Positions 1-5,439 are shown, numbered from the stretch's first letter. The stretch: DNA of 7,477 nt from Nitrospinae bacterium RIFCSPLOWO2_12_FULL_45_22 (GCA_001803565.1 MHDQ01000236.1:1-7477); one strand, 5' to 3'. Numbers and translations: made by a program. Notes: generated from the sequence alone by a model not told the origin.

Positions 1-2797
1 CATCTGTACCTTCAATAGTAATTGTCCTTGAAATAGGATTTGTGCCACCTTCTATTGCAGAGAGGGATATCCTATTATCCATATAATCTTGAGTTTGATC
101 ATCAACCTTTATGTTTAGAGGAGGATCAATTACTAAGTTTGCAGGTGTTATTTGGTGAGATATATTTGGATCATCCGAAGATATCGTTATTTCTCCTTGA
201 TACCAGTCGGATTGCATTCCAGTTATATCAACTGTAATTGTTACTATTGAAGGGGTAGTACCTGAAGTTGGGGACAGGGTTAACCATGGCACATTACTGA
301 ACGCTATCCAGTTACCGGTTCCGCCATTATTCTGAATCGAAATTGTTTGATCTGATGGATTTGTTAAGCCTTCCACACCTCTAAAATTTAGTGTGTGCGG
401 GTATACGATTAAAGGCTTATGATGATGAAAGATAGCACCATTGATTCCTACAGCAAAGATATCACCACTACTGGGCCCCCAGATTGCATTTAACCATTCT
501 GCCGCCCCACTATTCACTGGTGACCAAACCTTTCCATCATAATGTCCGATTGCGTCATACCCAGGGAAGTTGATTGGATAGCCAACGACATAAATATCAT
601 CTTTGTCTGTTCCCCAAATATCACCCCCATACTGTACGGGGAGTCCGCCATCATAATCCCACGAAACTCCATCATAATGGTAAAGACCGTTGTTATAATC
701 TACCGCATAGACATTACTATTCGAGGAGCCCCAGATAGAATTAATCGAATACGAATTTGTGTTCGCGGAGAACGGCATCTCACTCCAAACAGCTCCATCG
801 TAGTGAAGCATTTTGCCTCTATATCCAGAAACAAAAACATCCGTACTCGAACTTCCCCACACACACCTCCAATAATCTAAACCTATCTCTGGAGTAGCCA
901 TCTGTGACCACGTATTCCCATTATAATGTAGAATAACATTCTCTTCTCCAACCACGAAAATATCGTTATTCCCACTACCCCATATTTTATTTAGGGTTGA
1001 TGACATACCGCTATTCATAAAACTCCAAGAAGTTCCATCATAATGCAGTATTGTCCCCCCCCCTCCGACAACATATATATTATTGTCAGCATTGCCCCAG
1101 ATACCATTCAAACTTTCTGCAGTACCGGAATTTACTATACTCCATGAACTTCCATCAAAATGAATAATAGTTCCATTATTCCCTACTGCATACATGTTAT
1201 TTGAACTTGTACCCCAGATATCACTTAAATTACCGGTTGTAGGACTTGCCATTTGCTCCCATGGAATACCAAAACTCCTCGGATCAAGCGGATTACTCCC
1301 ATGTCGATATTCCTGGAGATTGGTATATGCATCGCCATCCGAATCAGTATTAGCGTCACTTGAACTCAATGGATTGAGACCGTACTTAACTTCCCAGCCA
1401 TCCGGCATTCCATCCCCGTCGGTATCGGGTTTATTTGGATCTGTGCCGTAAAGATTGTTCTCGTCAATGTCCGTTAGTTCATCGCCGTCTGTATCGAGAA
1501 TGACTGGTCCAGTAAAAAATCGAATTACACCGCTACCTCCATTATTTAATGGTGCTGAAACCGCTAAATCTAAAAATCCATCCCCACTCGCATCCGAAAG
1601 CCCCACAACTCTCAATCCAAATTCTTCTCCACTAGAAAAACCGGTAGGTTGAGGATCTCCTTGGAGTACAGCCACGATCATGCCGTCTTTAGAACTGACA
1701 ATGTAAACAGAACCTACATACCCTAATCCATCTATTGAAGTCCCAAATGCACCAATTGCAAGGTCACCATAACCATCTTCACTAATATCTCCAATGTTAA
1801 CGGCACTAACACCTAACTGCTGTCCCTGTTGTTGTCCATCAATTTTCCAAAGCATAATCCCATCAGCACCTGAATAAGCAATGGCTGTCCCTGTTCCATA
1901 CGGATTTGTAATTAAGATATCTCCCACGCCATCTCCATTGATGTCATTCATTTCTAATATGATCCATCCGAAACCCTCTACCGCTAAGTTATCACTAATC
2001 TCATAAAGGAGTGCCCCTGTTCTACCTGAATAAACTTTAACTTTCCCCATGAAAGAAAGAGTTCCATCTGGATTCTCGCCTCCGCTATTCCTAATCCTGA
2101 TTGCTATATCAGGGATTTGATCCCCGTCAATATCCGAAAGTCCTGCGACATTTGTACCAACTTGTTCTTGGACTAAACTTCCATCGAATCGTCTAATAAG
2201 AGAGAAATCACTACCGGAATACACAAATACGCTCCCAGCATTTAACACCCCGCCAGGATCCGCTGCCAGAGCCCCCACAATTATTTCTCCGATGCCATCT
2301 CCGGTAATATCCCCTATTCCAGAAACAGCCTGCCCAAAAGCATCTCCCCAAATTGTCGAATCTAAATTGCTGAGTGTTTGAATTACTGCCCCAGTCATAC
2401 CACTATGTACTGTAGCTATTCCATAAGTTTGAACTGAACCAATGATGTAATCTCCAACGCCATCTCGATCTATATCATCCAGTTTAGAAATCGTAGATTG
2501 GTAGTTATTTGTTGCAATAGGATCCTGACGAGTAACTTGAAATTCATAAATAATAGATCGTGTTAACCCTGATATGACCTTAAGATCTTCTCCTCCATTA
2601 GTAAAAATATGCCCTCCCACCAAAAGATCTTGAAATCCATCCTGATTCATATCTCCAATATTTGCTGACAGTGATCCAAATCTGCTTCCTTCATCTCCTG
2701 CTAAAGTAGCGTATTGGTATAATGTGCTGGCGAAACCCGGGGTTGCAGATAATGTCAAAATTGAAAGTATAGTGGACAATACTGTTAAAAGAATCAT
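1..2797 (-). CDS. Large secreted FG-GAP / beta-propeller surface protein (3' end outside window)
   Basis: The minus-strand frame is open from ATG at 2797 to the window edge (932 codons, no stop), so the C-terminus is missing. The start has a good ribosome binding site, GGAGGA seven bases upstream. Residues 1-23 (MILLTVLSTILS...TPGFA) form a signal peptide with little positive charge. Seven FG-GAP-type calcium motifs follow, near residues 49, 108, 163, 222, 285, 337 and 402 (for example DMNQDGFQD, DINGDGVGD), as in integrin-alpha propellers. Residues 434-507 carry thrombospondin-3-like Asp-rich motifs (DTDGDELTD, DTDGDGMPDGWE). Residues 524-792 hold seven repeats of about 40 residues with IWG...VG...HYDG..WS. 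Residues 795-885 resemble a BACON domain (PWLTLSPTSG). The protein is presumably exported and calcium-stabilised, with a role in adhesion or carbohydrate binding; that role is inference. No cell-surface anchor is visible in the part present. Confidence 0.9.
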   Translation of the reverse strand, partial: MILLTVLSTILSILTLSATPGFASTLYQYATLAGDEGSRFGSLSANIGDMNQDGFQDLLVGGHIFTNGGEDLKVISGLTRSIIYEFQVTRQDPIATNNYQSTISKLDDIDRDGVGDYIIGSVQTYGIATVHSGMTGAVIQTLSNLDSTIWGDAFGQAVSGIGDITGDGIGEIIVGALAADPGGVLNAGSVFVYSGSDFSLIRRFDGSLVQEQVGTNVAGLSDIDGDQIPDIAIRIRNSGGENPDGTLSFMGKVKVYSGRTGALLYEISDNLAVEGFGWIILEMNDINGDGVGDILITNPYGTGTAIAYSGADGIMLWKIDGQQQGQQLGVSAVNIGDISEDGYGDLAIGAFGTSIDGLGYVGSVYIVSSKDGMIVAVLQGDPQPTGFSSGEEFGLRVVGLSDASGDGFLDLAVSAPLNNGGSGVIRFFTGPVILDTDGDELTDIDENNLYGTDPNKPDTDGDGMPDGWEVKYGLNPLSSSDANTDSDGDAYTNLQEYRHGSNPLDPRSFGIPWEQMASPTTGNLSDIWGTSSNNMYAVGNNGTIIHFDGSSWSIVNSGTAESLNGIWGNADNNIYVVGGGGTILHYDGTSWSFMNSGMSSTLNKIWGSGNNDIFVVGEENVILHYNGNTWSQMATPEIGLDYWRCVWGSSSTDVFVSGYRGKMLHYDGAVWSEMPFSANTNSYSINSIWGSSNSNVYAVDYNNGLYHYDGVSWDYDGGLPVQYGGDIWGTDKDDIYVVGYPINFPGYDAIGHYDGKVWSPVNSGAAEWLNAIWGPSSGDIFAVGINGAIFHHHKPLIVYPHTLNFRGVEGLTNPSDQTISIQNNGGTGNWIAFSNVPWLTLSPTSGTTPSIVTITVDITGMQSDWYQGEITISSDDPNISHQITPANLVIDPPLNIKVDDQTQDYMDNRISLSAIEGGTNPISRTITIEGTD
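422..1228 (-). repeat. Seven tandem ~40-residue coding repeats (IWG...HYDG) in the surface protein
   Basis: Residues 524-792 of the surface protein contain seven copies of a unit with the pattern IWG-x4-(D/N)-(I/V)-(Y/F)-V-x-G-x-G-x-I-L-H-Y-D-G-x-x-W-S. The unit starts are close to residues 524, 563, 602, 643, 685, 725 and 769. Copy 4 begins WRCVWG and copy 6 carries a short insertion. Seven units of this length fit one seven-bladed beta-propeller. At DNA level the copies have diverged, so this is an old protein repeat and not a recent tandem duplication. Confidence 0.8.
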
Positions 2798-2872
2798 TGG
2801 GAAATCCTCCGCATATAACTCAAAAAAGTCTAAAATTGCATTTTTGCATTGTTTAATCAAAAATAAGCCAGG

Positions 2873-3049
2873 CTATAGACGTACCAATAATCCATACGGC
2901 TGTTGCGATTGCTGGGCTTGATCCACGCCCATCCCTTTGGTAATGCTGCTCAGGGCCATATTCCCAGGCATTGCCGTCCCGAATAGAACATAGACCAATA
3001 TCATTAGCCACGGGGTCATTTCCTTCCACCTTGGTTTTCTACACCTCAT
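2873..3049 (-). CDS. Short membrane or exported protein, 58 aa, leader of the surface-protein gene
   Basis: An ATG at 3049 is preceded by a perfect AGGAGG (3055-3060) at ideal spacing. It encodes 58 residues: a basic N-terminus (MRCRKPRWKE), a hydrophobic stretch (WLMILVYVLFGTAM, about residues 14-27) and a polar, Gln-rich tail ending at TAG 2873. It lies 75 bases upstream of the surface-protein start, in the same frame and direction, so the two could be co-transcribed. I do not recognise a family. The frame shifted by two bases is also open for 58 codons from a GTG at 3029 and ends in a second hydrophobic segment (AVWIIGTSIAWLIFD). A frameshifted two-helix protein is therefore possible, and the single-frame call is uncertain. 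Confidence 0.45.
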   Translation of the reverse strand: MRCRKPRWKEMTPWLMILVYVLFGTAMPGNMALSSITKGMGVDQAQQSQQPYGLLVRL

Positions 3050-3108
3050 GATCGCCTCCTCTTTGATTTCTCCATAATGTAAAAACTCATATTATGTCCT
3101 CTTATCTC

Positions 3109-3137
3109 TTGACTCTATCTGTATATTCAGTTATCTT
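3109..3137 (+). promoter_or_regulatory. Candidate sigma70 promoter for the DUF104 antitoxin
   Basis: TTGACT at 3109-3114 is followed, after exactly 17 bases, by TATCTT at 3132-3137. This matches a -35/-10 pair with five and four consensus bases. Transcription would start near 3144, about 58 bases before the antitoxin ATG. There is no experimental support. Confidence 0.4.
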
Positions 3138-3201
3138 TTACCTACATCTACCTACATCGTGCTAACAGCATGGACATCCATCCTTTATAGAGGTGATCAA
3201 G

Positions 3202-3465
3202 ATGCCCAGGACTATTGAAGCCATTTATGAAGACGGGGTCTTTAAACCCCTTACAAAACCACGCCTTAAGGAGCATGAAAAGGTAGAATTGACTATTGCT
3301 ACCAAATCTGAAACTGACGAGGCTGTTAAAAATGCCCTCAGCATTATTGGTGTAGGTGAAAGACCTTTTAAAGATAGCTCTGTAAAATATGACAATTACC
3401 TCTACGGCAAGAAACGTTTTTTGCAATCTCCTTACATCCAATCTGATTCTTGTAGAAACCTTTAA
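3202..3465 (+). CDS. DUF104 (AF2212/PG0164)-type antitoxin with a frameshifted C-terminal tail
   Basis: The first 55 residues match the DUF104 antitoxin pattern: PRTIEAIYEDGVFKPL, then LKEHEKVELTI. This family is encoded just upstream of PIN-domain ribonuclease toxins and binds and neutralises them. The ATG at 3202 has a GAGGTGAT ribosome binding site. The in-frame GTG at 3193 lies inside that site, so I did not use it. The family usually ends soon after a YLYG-like motif, seen here at residues 66-69. The remaining residues (KKRFLQSPY... to 87) look like out-of-frame toxin sequence, so the natural stop and the toxin start appear to have been deleted. The antitoxin core may still fold. Its partner toxin is broken, and the overlapping frame immediately downstream holds the remains. 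Confidence 0.75.
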   Translation: MPRTIEAIYEDGVFKPLTKPRLKEHEKVELTIATKSETDEAVKNALSIIGVGERPFKDSSVKYDNYLYGKKRFLQSPYIQSDSCRNL

Positions 3466-3685
3466 TCTCCTCTCCAGGACTATAGGCAGTAAGGCCACCG
3501 TCAAATTCGGTGATGCGCTTAAAACCACTGTCTTCCTTACAATAGAACCCGTCACTTCTGTTGACTGGGAGAGAGGCTGGGGCAATACGGGTTTAATGCT
3601 TTCCCATAGTCTTTTTGATCTGAAAGATTCTAATTTTGTAGTTGGCCTTATTAAAGGAAAGAGGAGATTATTGGTTATTGGGTAA
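3413..3685 (+). pseudogene. Remnant of a VapC-like PIN-domain toxin, N-terminally truncated
   Basis: In the frame one base ahead of the antitoxin, about 90 codons read as the middle and C-terminal part of a PIN-domain ribonuclease: LLTSNLILVETFNLLSR, then KATVKFGDALKTT and EPVTSVDWERGW. The Glu in LVETF matches the conserved second acidic residue of PIN proteins. The first block (usually hVDTS with the first catalytic Asp, plus roughly 30-40 residues) is absent. No start codon or ribosome binding site belongs to this frame, and the C-terminus (LIKGKRRLLVIG) does not show the usual SFTDC-type acidic motif. I infer that a deletion fused the antitoxin end to the toxin middle and changed frame. 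It is unlikely to be active. Confidence 0.65.
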
Positions 3686-3848
3686 GAGGAGATTGTGAGT
3701 GAGTGAGTGAGTGAGTGAGTGAGTGAGTGAGTGAGTGCAATTTGGGGGCCATGCTGGAGTACGATGCTGTGATTGAGCGGCAATGACTGGAAATGACTGG
3801 AGTCGTCGCACTCCGGAGATCACGATAAATAGAATTAGTGCTGGTCAT
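3675..3848 (-). CDS. Short ORF behind the riboswitch, ends in Thr-His-Ser-Leu repeats; probably a decayed gene
   Basis: This is the first reading frame downstream of the c-di-GMP riboswitch terminator on the same strand. ATG at 3848 is preceded by GAGGGG at suitable spacing, as expected for a riboswitch-controlled start. The frame begins MTSTNSIYRDLRSATT, matches no family I recognise, then runs through the GTGA microsatellite (read as THSLTHSL) and stops at 3675 after 57 residues. The start is credible, but the body looks like non-coding or degenerate sequence. I infer that the original regulated gene was lost or truncated here. Confidence 0.3.
   Translation of the reverse strand: MTSTNSIYRDLRSATTPVISSHCRSITASYSSMAPKLHSLTHSLTHSLTHSQSPLTQ
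3695..3737. repeat. GTGA tetranucleotide microsatellite, about 10.75 copies
   Basis: A perfect period-4 tract of 43 bases lies immediately 3' of the PIN-toxin remnant. Such tracts expand and contract by slippage. It lies inside the short riboswitch-proximal frame on the minus strand, where the copies read as repeated Thr-His-Ser-Leu, and copy-number change would shift that frame. Confidence 0.95.
3782..3801. repeat. Tandem 10-bp duplication (aatgactgga x2)
   Basis: Two perfect adjacent copies of AATGACTGGA lie between the microsatellite and the riboswitch. With the GTGA tract, this makes 3690-3805 a low-complexity, slippage-prone stretch. Confidence 0.8.
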
Positions 3849-3867
3849 GATAAAGCCCCTCATAAAT

Positions 3868-3928
3868 AAAAAAACCGGACTGCTGAAATAACAATAATAC
3901 ATAAATTATTGTCACCTCGGCAGCCCGG
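3868..3928 (-). terminator. Intrinsic terminator (expression platform of the c-di-GMP riboswitch)
   Basis: On the minus strand, two 24-base arms (3928-3905 and 3898-3875) pair around a 6-base loop, with four G:U pairs and one C.A mismatch. They are followed directly by seven U (3874-3868), the classic rho-independent arrangement. The first 16 bases of the 5' arm (3928-3913) are also the 3' end of the riboswitch aptamer, including its P1 strand. The two structures are therefore mutually exclusive. Ligand-bound aptamer should block the hairpin, which predicts an ON switch; this last step is inference. Confidence 0.85.
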
Positions 3929-4043
3929 CTGGCTTGAACGTCACCCCCACCCTGACCCTCCCCCATCGAGGGGGAGGGAAAAGATGGAAAGCCCCGTAGC
4001 TTTGCGCCCTGTCCTCACGGACAGTTTGCCCTGATAGAAGGTG
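3913..4043 (-). ncRNA. Cyclic di-GMP-I (GEMM) riboswitch aptamer
   Basis: Read on the minus strand, the hallmark blocks occur in order. P1 is CACCTT (4043-4038) pairing with GAGGTG (3918-3913). Then comes GGGCAAAC (4031-4024), a hairpin CTGTCC-GTGA-GGACAG (4024-4009) with a GNRA tetraloop, GCGCAAAGC (ending at 3999), a second variable stem, and AGCCGGGCTGCCGAGG. By alignment to the Vibrio Vc2 aptamer from memory, the ligand-contacting G20, A47 and C92 equivalents are present (about 4029, 4002 and 3920). G at position 20 favours c-di-GMP over the A20 type that binds cGAMP. The aptamer is longer than the usual 85-100 nt because of a repeat in the second stem. A terminator overlaps its 3' end. 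Confidence 0.88.
3936..3988. repeat. REP-like GC-rich hairpin repeat inside the riboswitch's variable stem
   Basis: The segment contains a perfect 9-bp inverted repeat, CCCTCCCCC (3956-3964) and GGGGGAGGG (3970-3978), around ATCGA, preceded by CACCCCCACCCTGA. From general knowledge, this wording recurs as a dispersed intergenic element in several environmental bacterial genomes. It lies between the GGCTT (3993-3989) and AAGCC (3935-3931) strands that close the riboswitch's second stem, so it would replace the variable loop without touching the ligand pocket. Confidence 0.7.
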
Positions 4044-4047
4044 TTAT

Positions 4048-4053
4048 ATTGTA
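4048..4053 (-). promoter_or_regulatory. Possible -10 box for the riboswitch transcript
   Basis: TACAAT (minus strand, five of six consensus bases) ends five bases before the aptamer P1 strand, so transcription would begin at or next to P1. No convincing -35 element lies 16-18 bases upstream, so this is tentative. Confidence 0.3.
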
Positions 4054-4080
4054 ACCATTTGATTTTTAAGCACTGCTCAG

Positions 4081-4287
4081 ATGCAAAGACAAATGGTGAT
4101 AGCAGTTTACCACTACCTGCAGGGTCTGTATATCACCCATATGGGTGATGTCTTAAATATTTTTTTACCTGGAGAGGATCCCCTTGGCCCTCACAAGATA
4201 TCGGGGACTGAACACAGAATTACTTACAGGCGCGAGGGCGACACGAGTGTAGTCGATAATTTCGTGGCCATCTCTGTTTTCAGGTAA
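4081..4287 (+). CDS. Possible small protein of unknown function, 68 aa
   Basis: An ATG-to-TAA frame of 68 codons lies just upstream of the plus-strand MNT/HEPN pair. It has no ribosome binding site, no recognised family, no signal peptide and no membrane segment, and its reading frame contains the 18-bp palindrome at 4132-4149. The C-terminal half (HRITYRREGDTSVVDNFVAISVF) has a protein-like composition, which is the only positive sign. It may be spurious or a remnant. Confidence 0.2.
   Translation: MQRQMVIAVYHYLQGLYITHMGDVLNIFLPGEDPLGPHKISGTEHRITYRREGDTSVVDNFVAISVFR
4132..4149. promoter_or_regulatory. Perfect 18-bp palindrome, candidate operator
   Basis: ATCACCCATATGGGTGAT is its own reverse complement over all 18 bases. 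The size and symmetry suit a dimeric DNA-binding protein. It lies about 80 bases upstream of the riboswitch -10 box on one side and about 160 bases upstream of the MNT promoter on the other, so the target gene is not clear. Confidence 0.4.
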
Positions 4288-4292
4288 TCATC

Positions 4293-4321
4293 TTGCTTTT
4301 TACGTTGCACCCGGATAGAAT
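4293..4321 (+). promoter_or_regulatory. Candidate promoter of the plus-strand MNT/HEPN module
   Basis: TTGCTT (4293-4298), a 17-base spacer and TAGAAT (4316-4321) form a -35/-10 pair; the -10 has five of six consensus bases and the -35 is weak. The start point would fall at about 4328, on the ATG itself. This would make the message leaderless, in agreement with the absence of a ribosome binding site there. Confidence 0.4.
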
Positions 4322-4327
4322 CTTGTT

Positions 4328-4699
4328 ATGTTAGGACCAATAACAAAGTCTGTAACTTTACCGCCTGTTAGGTGGCTTAGCCCGGTTGAATGGTCAGCAT
4401 TGGAGAAGTATTGCGAAAGTGCCCGCTCCCTTTACGGGGATCGTATACACGAGATGATCCTTTTTGGTTCCAGGGTACGGGGTGAGGGATACGAGGAGTC
4501 TGATCTGGATGTCGCGATGATCATAACTACAGAAGATTCAAATCTAAGTCGTGAATTATACGACATGGCAACAGAGTTATGGCTGGAGACGGAAATAAAG
4601 ATCTCCCCGCTGGTGTTTTCGATAAAAGAATACGAACTGCTCTTACAGATGAAAAAGGGGATTGCTGTGGCTATCCATAACGAGGGTGTGGCGTTATGA
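4328..4699 (+). CDS. MNT-family nucleotidyltransferase, antitoxin partner of a HEPN protein
   Basis: The 123-residue protein has the minimal nucleotidyltransferase signature: LFGSRVRGEG at residues 45-54 and SDLDVAM at 58-64. This gives GS-x10-DxD (G47, S48, D59, D61), the metal- and NTP-binding site. The third carboxylate usually found on a later strand is not obvious; the matching region reads EIKISPLVF. Proteins of this kind (MntA type) neutralise HEPN toxins by adding AMP to them, and I infer the same here. Its stop overlaps the HEPN start as ATGA, indicating translational coupling. ATG 4328 has no Shine-Dalgarno sequence, but a -10 box lies just upstream; an internal TTG around 4400 is a less likely alternative start. 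Confidence 0.85.
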   Translation: MLGPITKSVTLPPVRWLSPVEWSALEKYCESARSLYGDRIHEMILFGSRVRGEGYEESDLDVAMIITTEDSNLSRELYDMATELWLETEIKISPLVFSIKEYELLLQMKKGIAVAIHNEGVAL

Positions 4700-5088
4700 C
4701 ACCGGAAGAGATAAGAGAGAATATTCGGTTGGAAATGGATGCCGGCAATGAGGCCCTGGAGGCTGCAAGGAGCCTTGTGAAGCAGGCACTCTACCGGAGC
4801 GCCATGTCCCGGGCTTACTATGGGTTATTTCATTATATCAAGGCACTCCTCTACACCCGTGGACTTGAGCCAAAGAGTCATGAAGGATTGGAACACCTGT
4901 TCGGACTCCATTTTGTAAAGGCCGGGAAGGTGGATGTGAAGAGTGCAAAACTGCTCGCACGTCTGCAAAAATATCGTGAGCGGTCTGACTATGGACTGGT
5001 TACCTTTTTTACGAAAGAGGATGTTGAGCAAGAGCTGGCAGAGGTTGATAGCTTCCTGCAATGTATACAGGACTACTTGAAAATTTAG
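4696..5088 (+). CDS. HEPN-domain protein (COG1895-like), presumed toxin of the MNT/HEPN pair
   Basis: This 130-residue, mostly helical protein carries the HEPN core motif YRSAMSRAYYGLFHYIKAL (residues 33-51), typical of small HEPN proteins encoded next to nucleotidyltransferases. Near the C-terminus, YRERSDYG (93-100) occupies the place of the catalytic RNase motif. It has Arg and Tyr, but Asp98 where Rx4-6H proteins have His, as is common in this subgroup. It may therefore be a weak nuclease or act by another route. It is coupled to the upstream nucleotidyltransferase gene by a 4-base overlap, and its end faces the convergent minus-strand genes with a 24-base gap. Confidence 0.85.
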   Translation: MTPEEIRENIRLEMDAGNEALEAARSLVKQALYRSAMSRAYYGLFHYIKALLYTRGLEPKSHEGLEHLFGLHFVKAGKVDVKSAKLLARLQKYRERSDYGLVTFFTKEDVEQELAEVDSFLQCIQDYLKI

Positions 5089-5103
5089 ACAAACAGACTA
5101 TAT

Positions 5104-5122
5104 GGTGAAAATTTACTTCACC
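5104..5122. terminator. Weak hairpin between convergent genes
   Basis: GGTGAA (5104-5109) and TTCACC (5117-5122) can form a 6-bp stem with a 7-base loop, in the gap between the plus HEPN gene and the end of the minus 87-aa gene, overlapping the latter's stop codon. There is no U-tract worth the name, so terminator function is doubtful. Confidence 0.25.
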
Positions 5123-5376
5123 TCAGACAGTTCAACTTTTACATCATAACCGAGCTTCTGAAGATAATCATAACAATCATCCCATGTAAGGCCAAATTCG
5201 CGGACATCTGCAAGACCAATTCTGGCAAGAATATCCTTTATGGTTTCATAGCCATTATCTTCAATTTCGGCATCCCTGATCATGTCCTCAGCCCAATCAA
5301 TCAGATTCGGCAAGTCAATTTTTCTATTTATATATTTAAGAAGCATGTCAACAAGCAGTTTTTTTGTTACAACCAT
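5113..5376 (-). CDS. Conserved-looking small protein of unknown function, 87 aa
   Basis: The start is strong: AGGAGG sits eight bases before ATG 5376. The protein is acidic and mainly helical, with LIDWAEDMIRDAE (residues 25-37) and a C-terminal block LTWDDCYDYLQKLGYDVKVEL. That style is reminiscent of small uncharacterised proteins found beside toxin-antitoxin genes, but I cannot name a family. There is no membrane segment, signal peptide or clear DNA-binding motif. It lies 63 bases downstream of the HEPN gene on the same strand and is probably in its transcript, or independently expressed. It may be an accessory or antitoxin component of the minus-strand MNT/HEPN module; this is inference from position only. 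Confidence 0.7.
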   Translation of the reverse strand: MVVTKKLLVDMLLKYINRKIDLPNLIDWAEDMIRDAEIEDNGYETIKDILARIGLADVREFGLTWDDCYDYLQKLGYDVKVELSEVK

Positions 5377-5439
5377 TCTTATTCCTCCTATATTTTCCTG
5401 TGACCTTTATCCACTTTCTGTCCCCTTTTTTCGAGGGCC

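Noticed and set aside
542-1652. Plus-strand frames within the left gene
   Set aside because: They are shadows of the surface-protein gene, whose minus-strand translation shows seven regular repeats and calcium-binding motifs without any stop.
3148-3783. Long minus-strand frame (211 codons) with Thr-His-Ser-Leu repeats
   Set aside because: Its body is the reverse strand of the PIN-toxin remnant and antitoxin, which have clear family motifs on the plus strand, and the repeated part is only the microsatellite read in translation.
3875-3928. Long inverted repeat first considered as an integron attC site or MITE
   Set aside because: There are no attC core sites. The run of U after the minus-strand hairpin and its overlap with a GEMM aptamer explain it fully as a riboswitch terminator.
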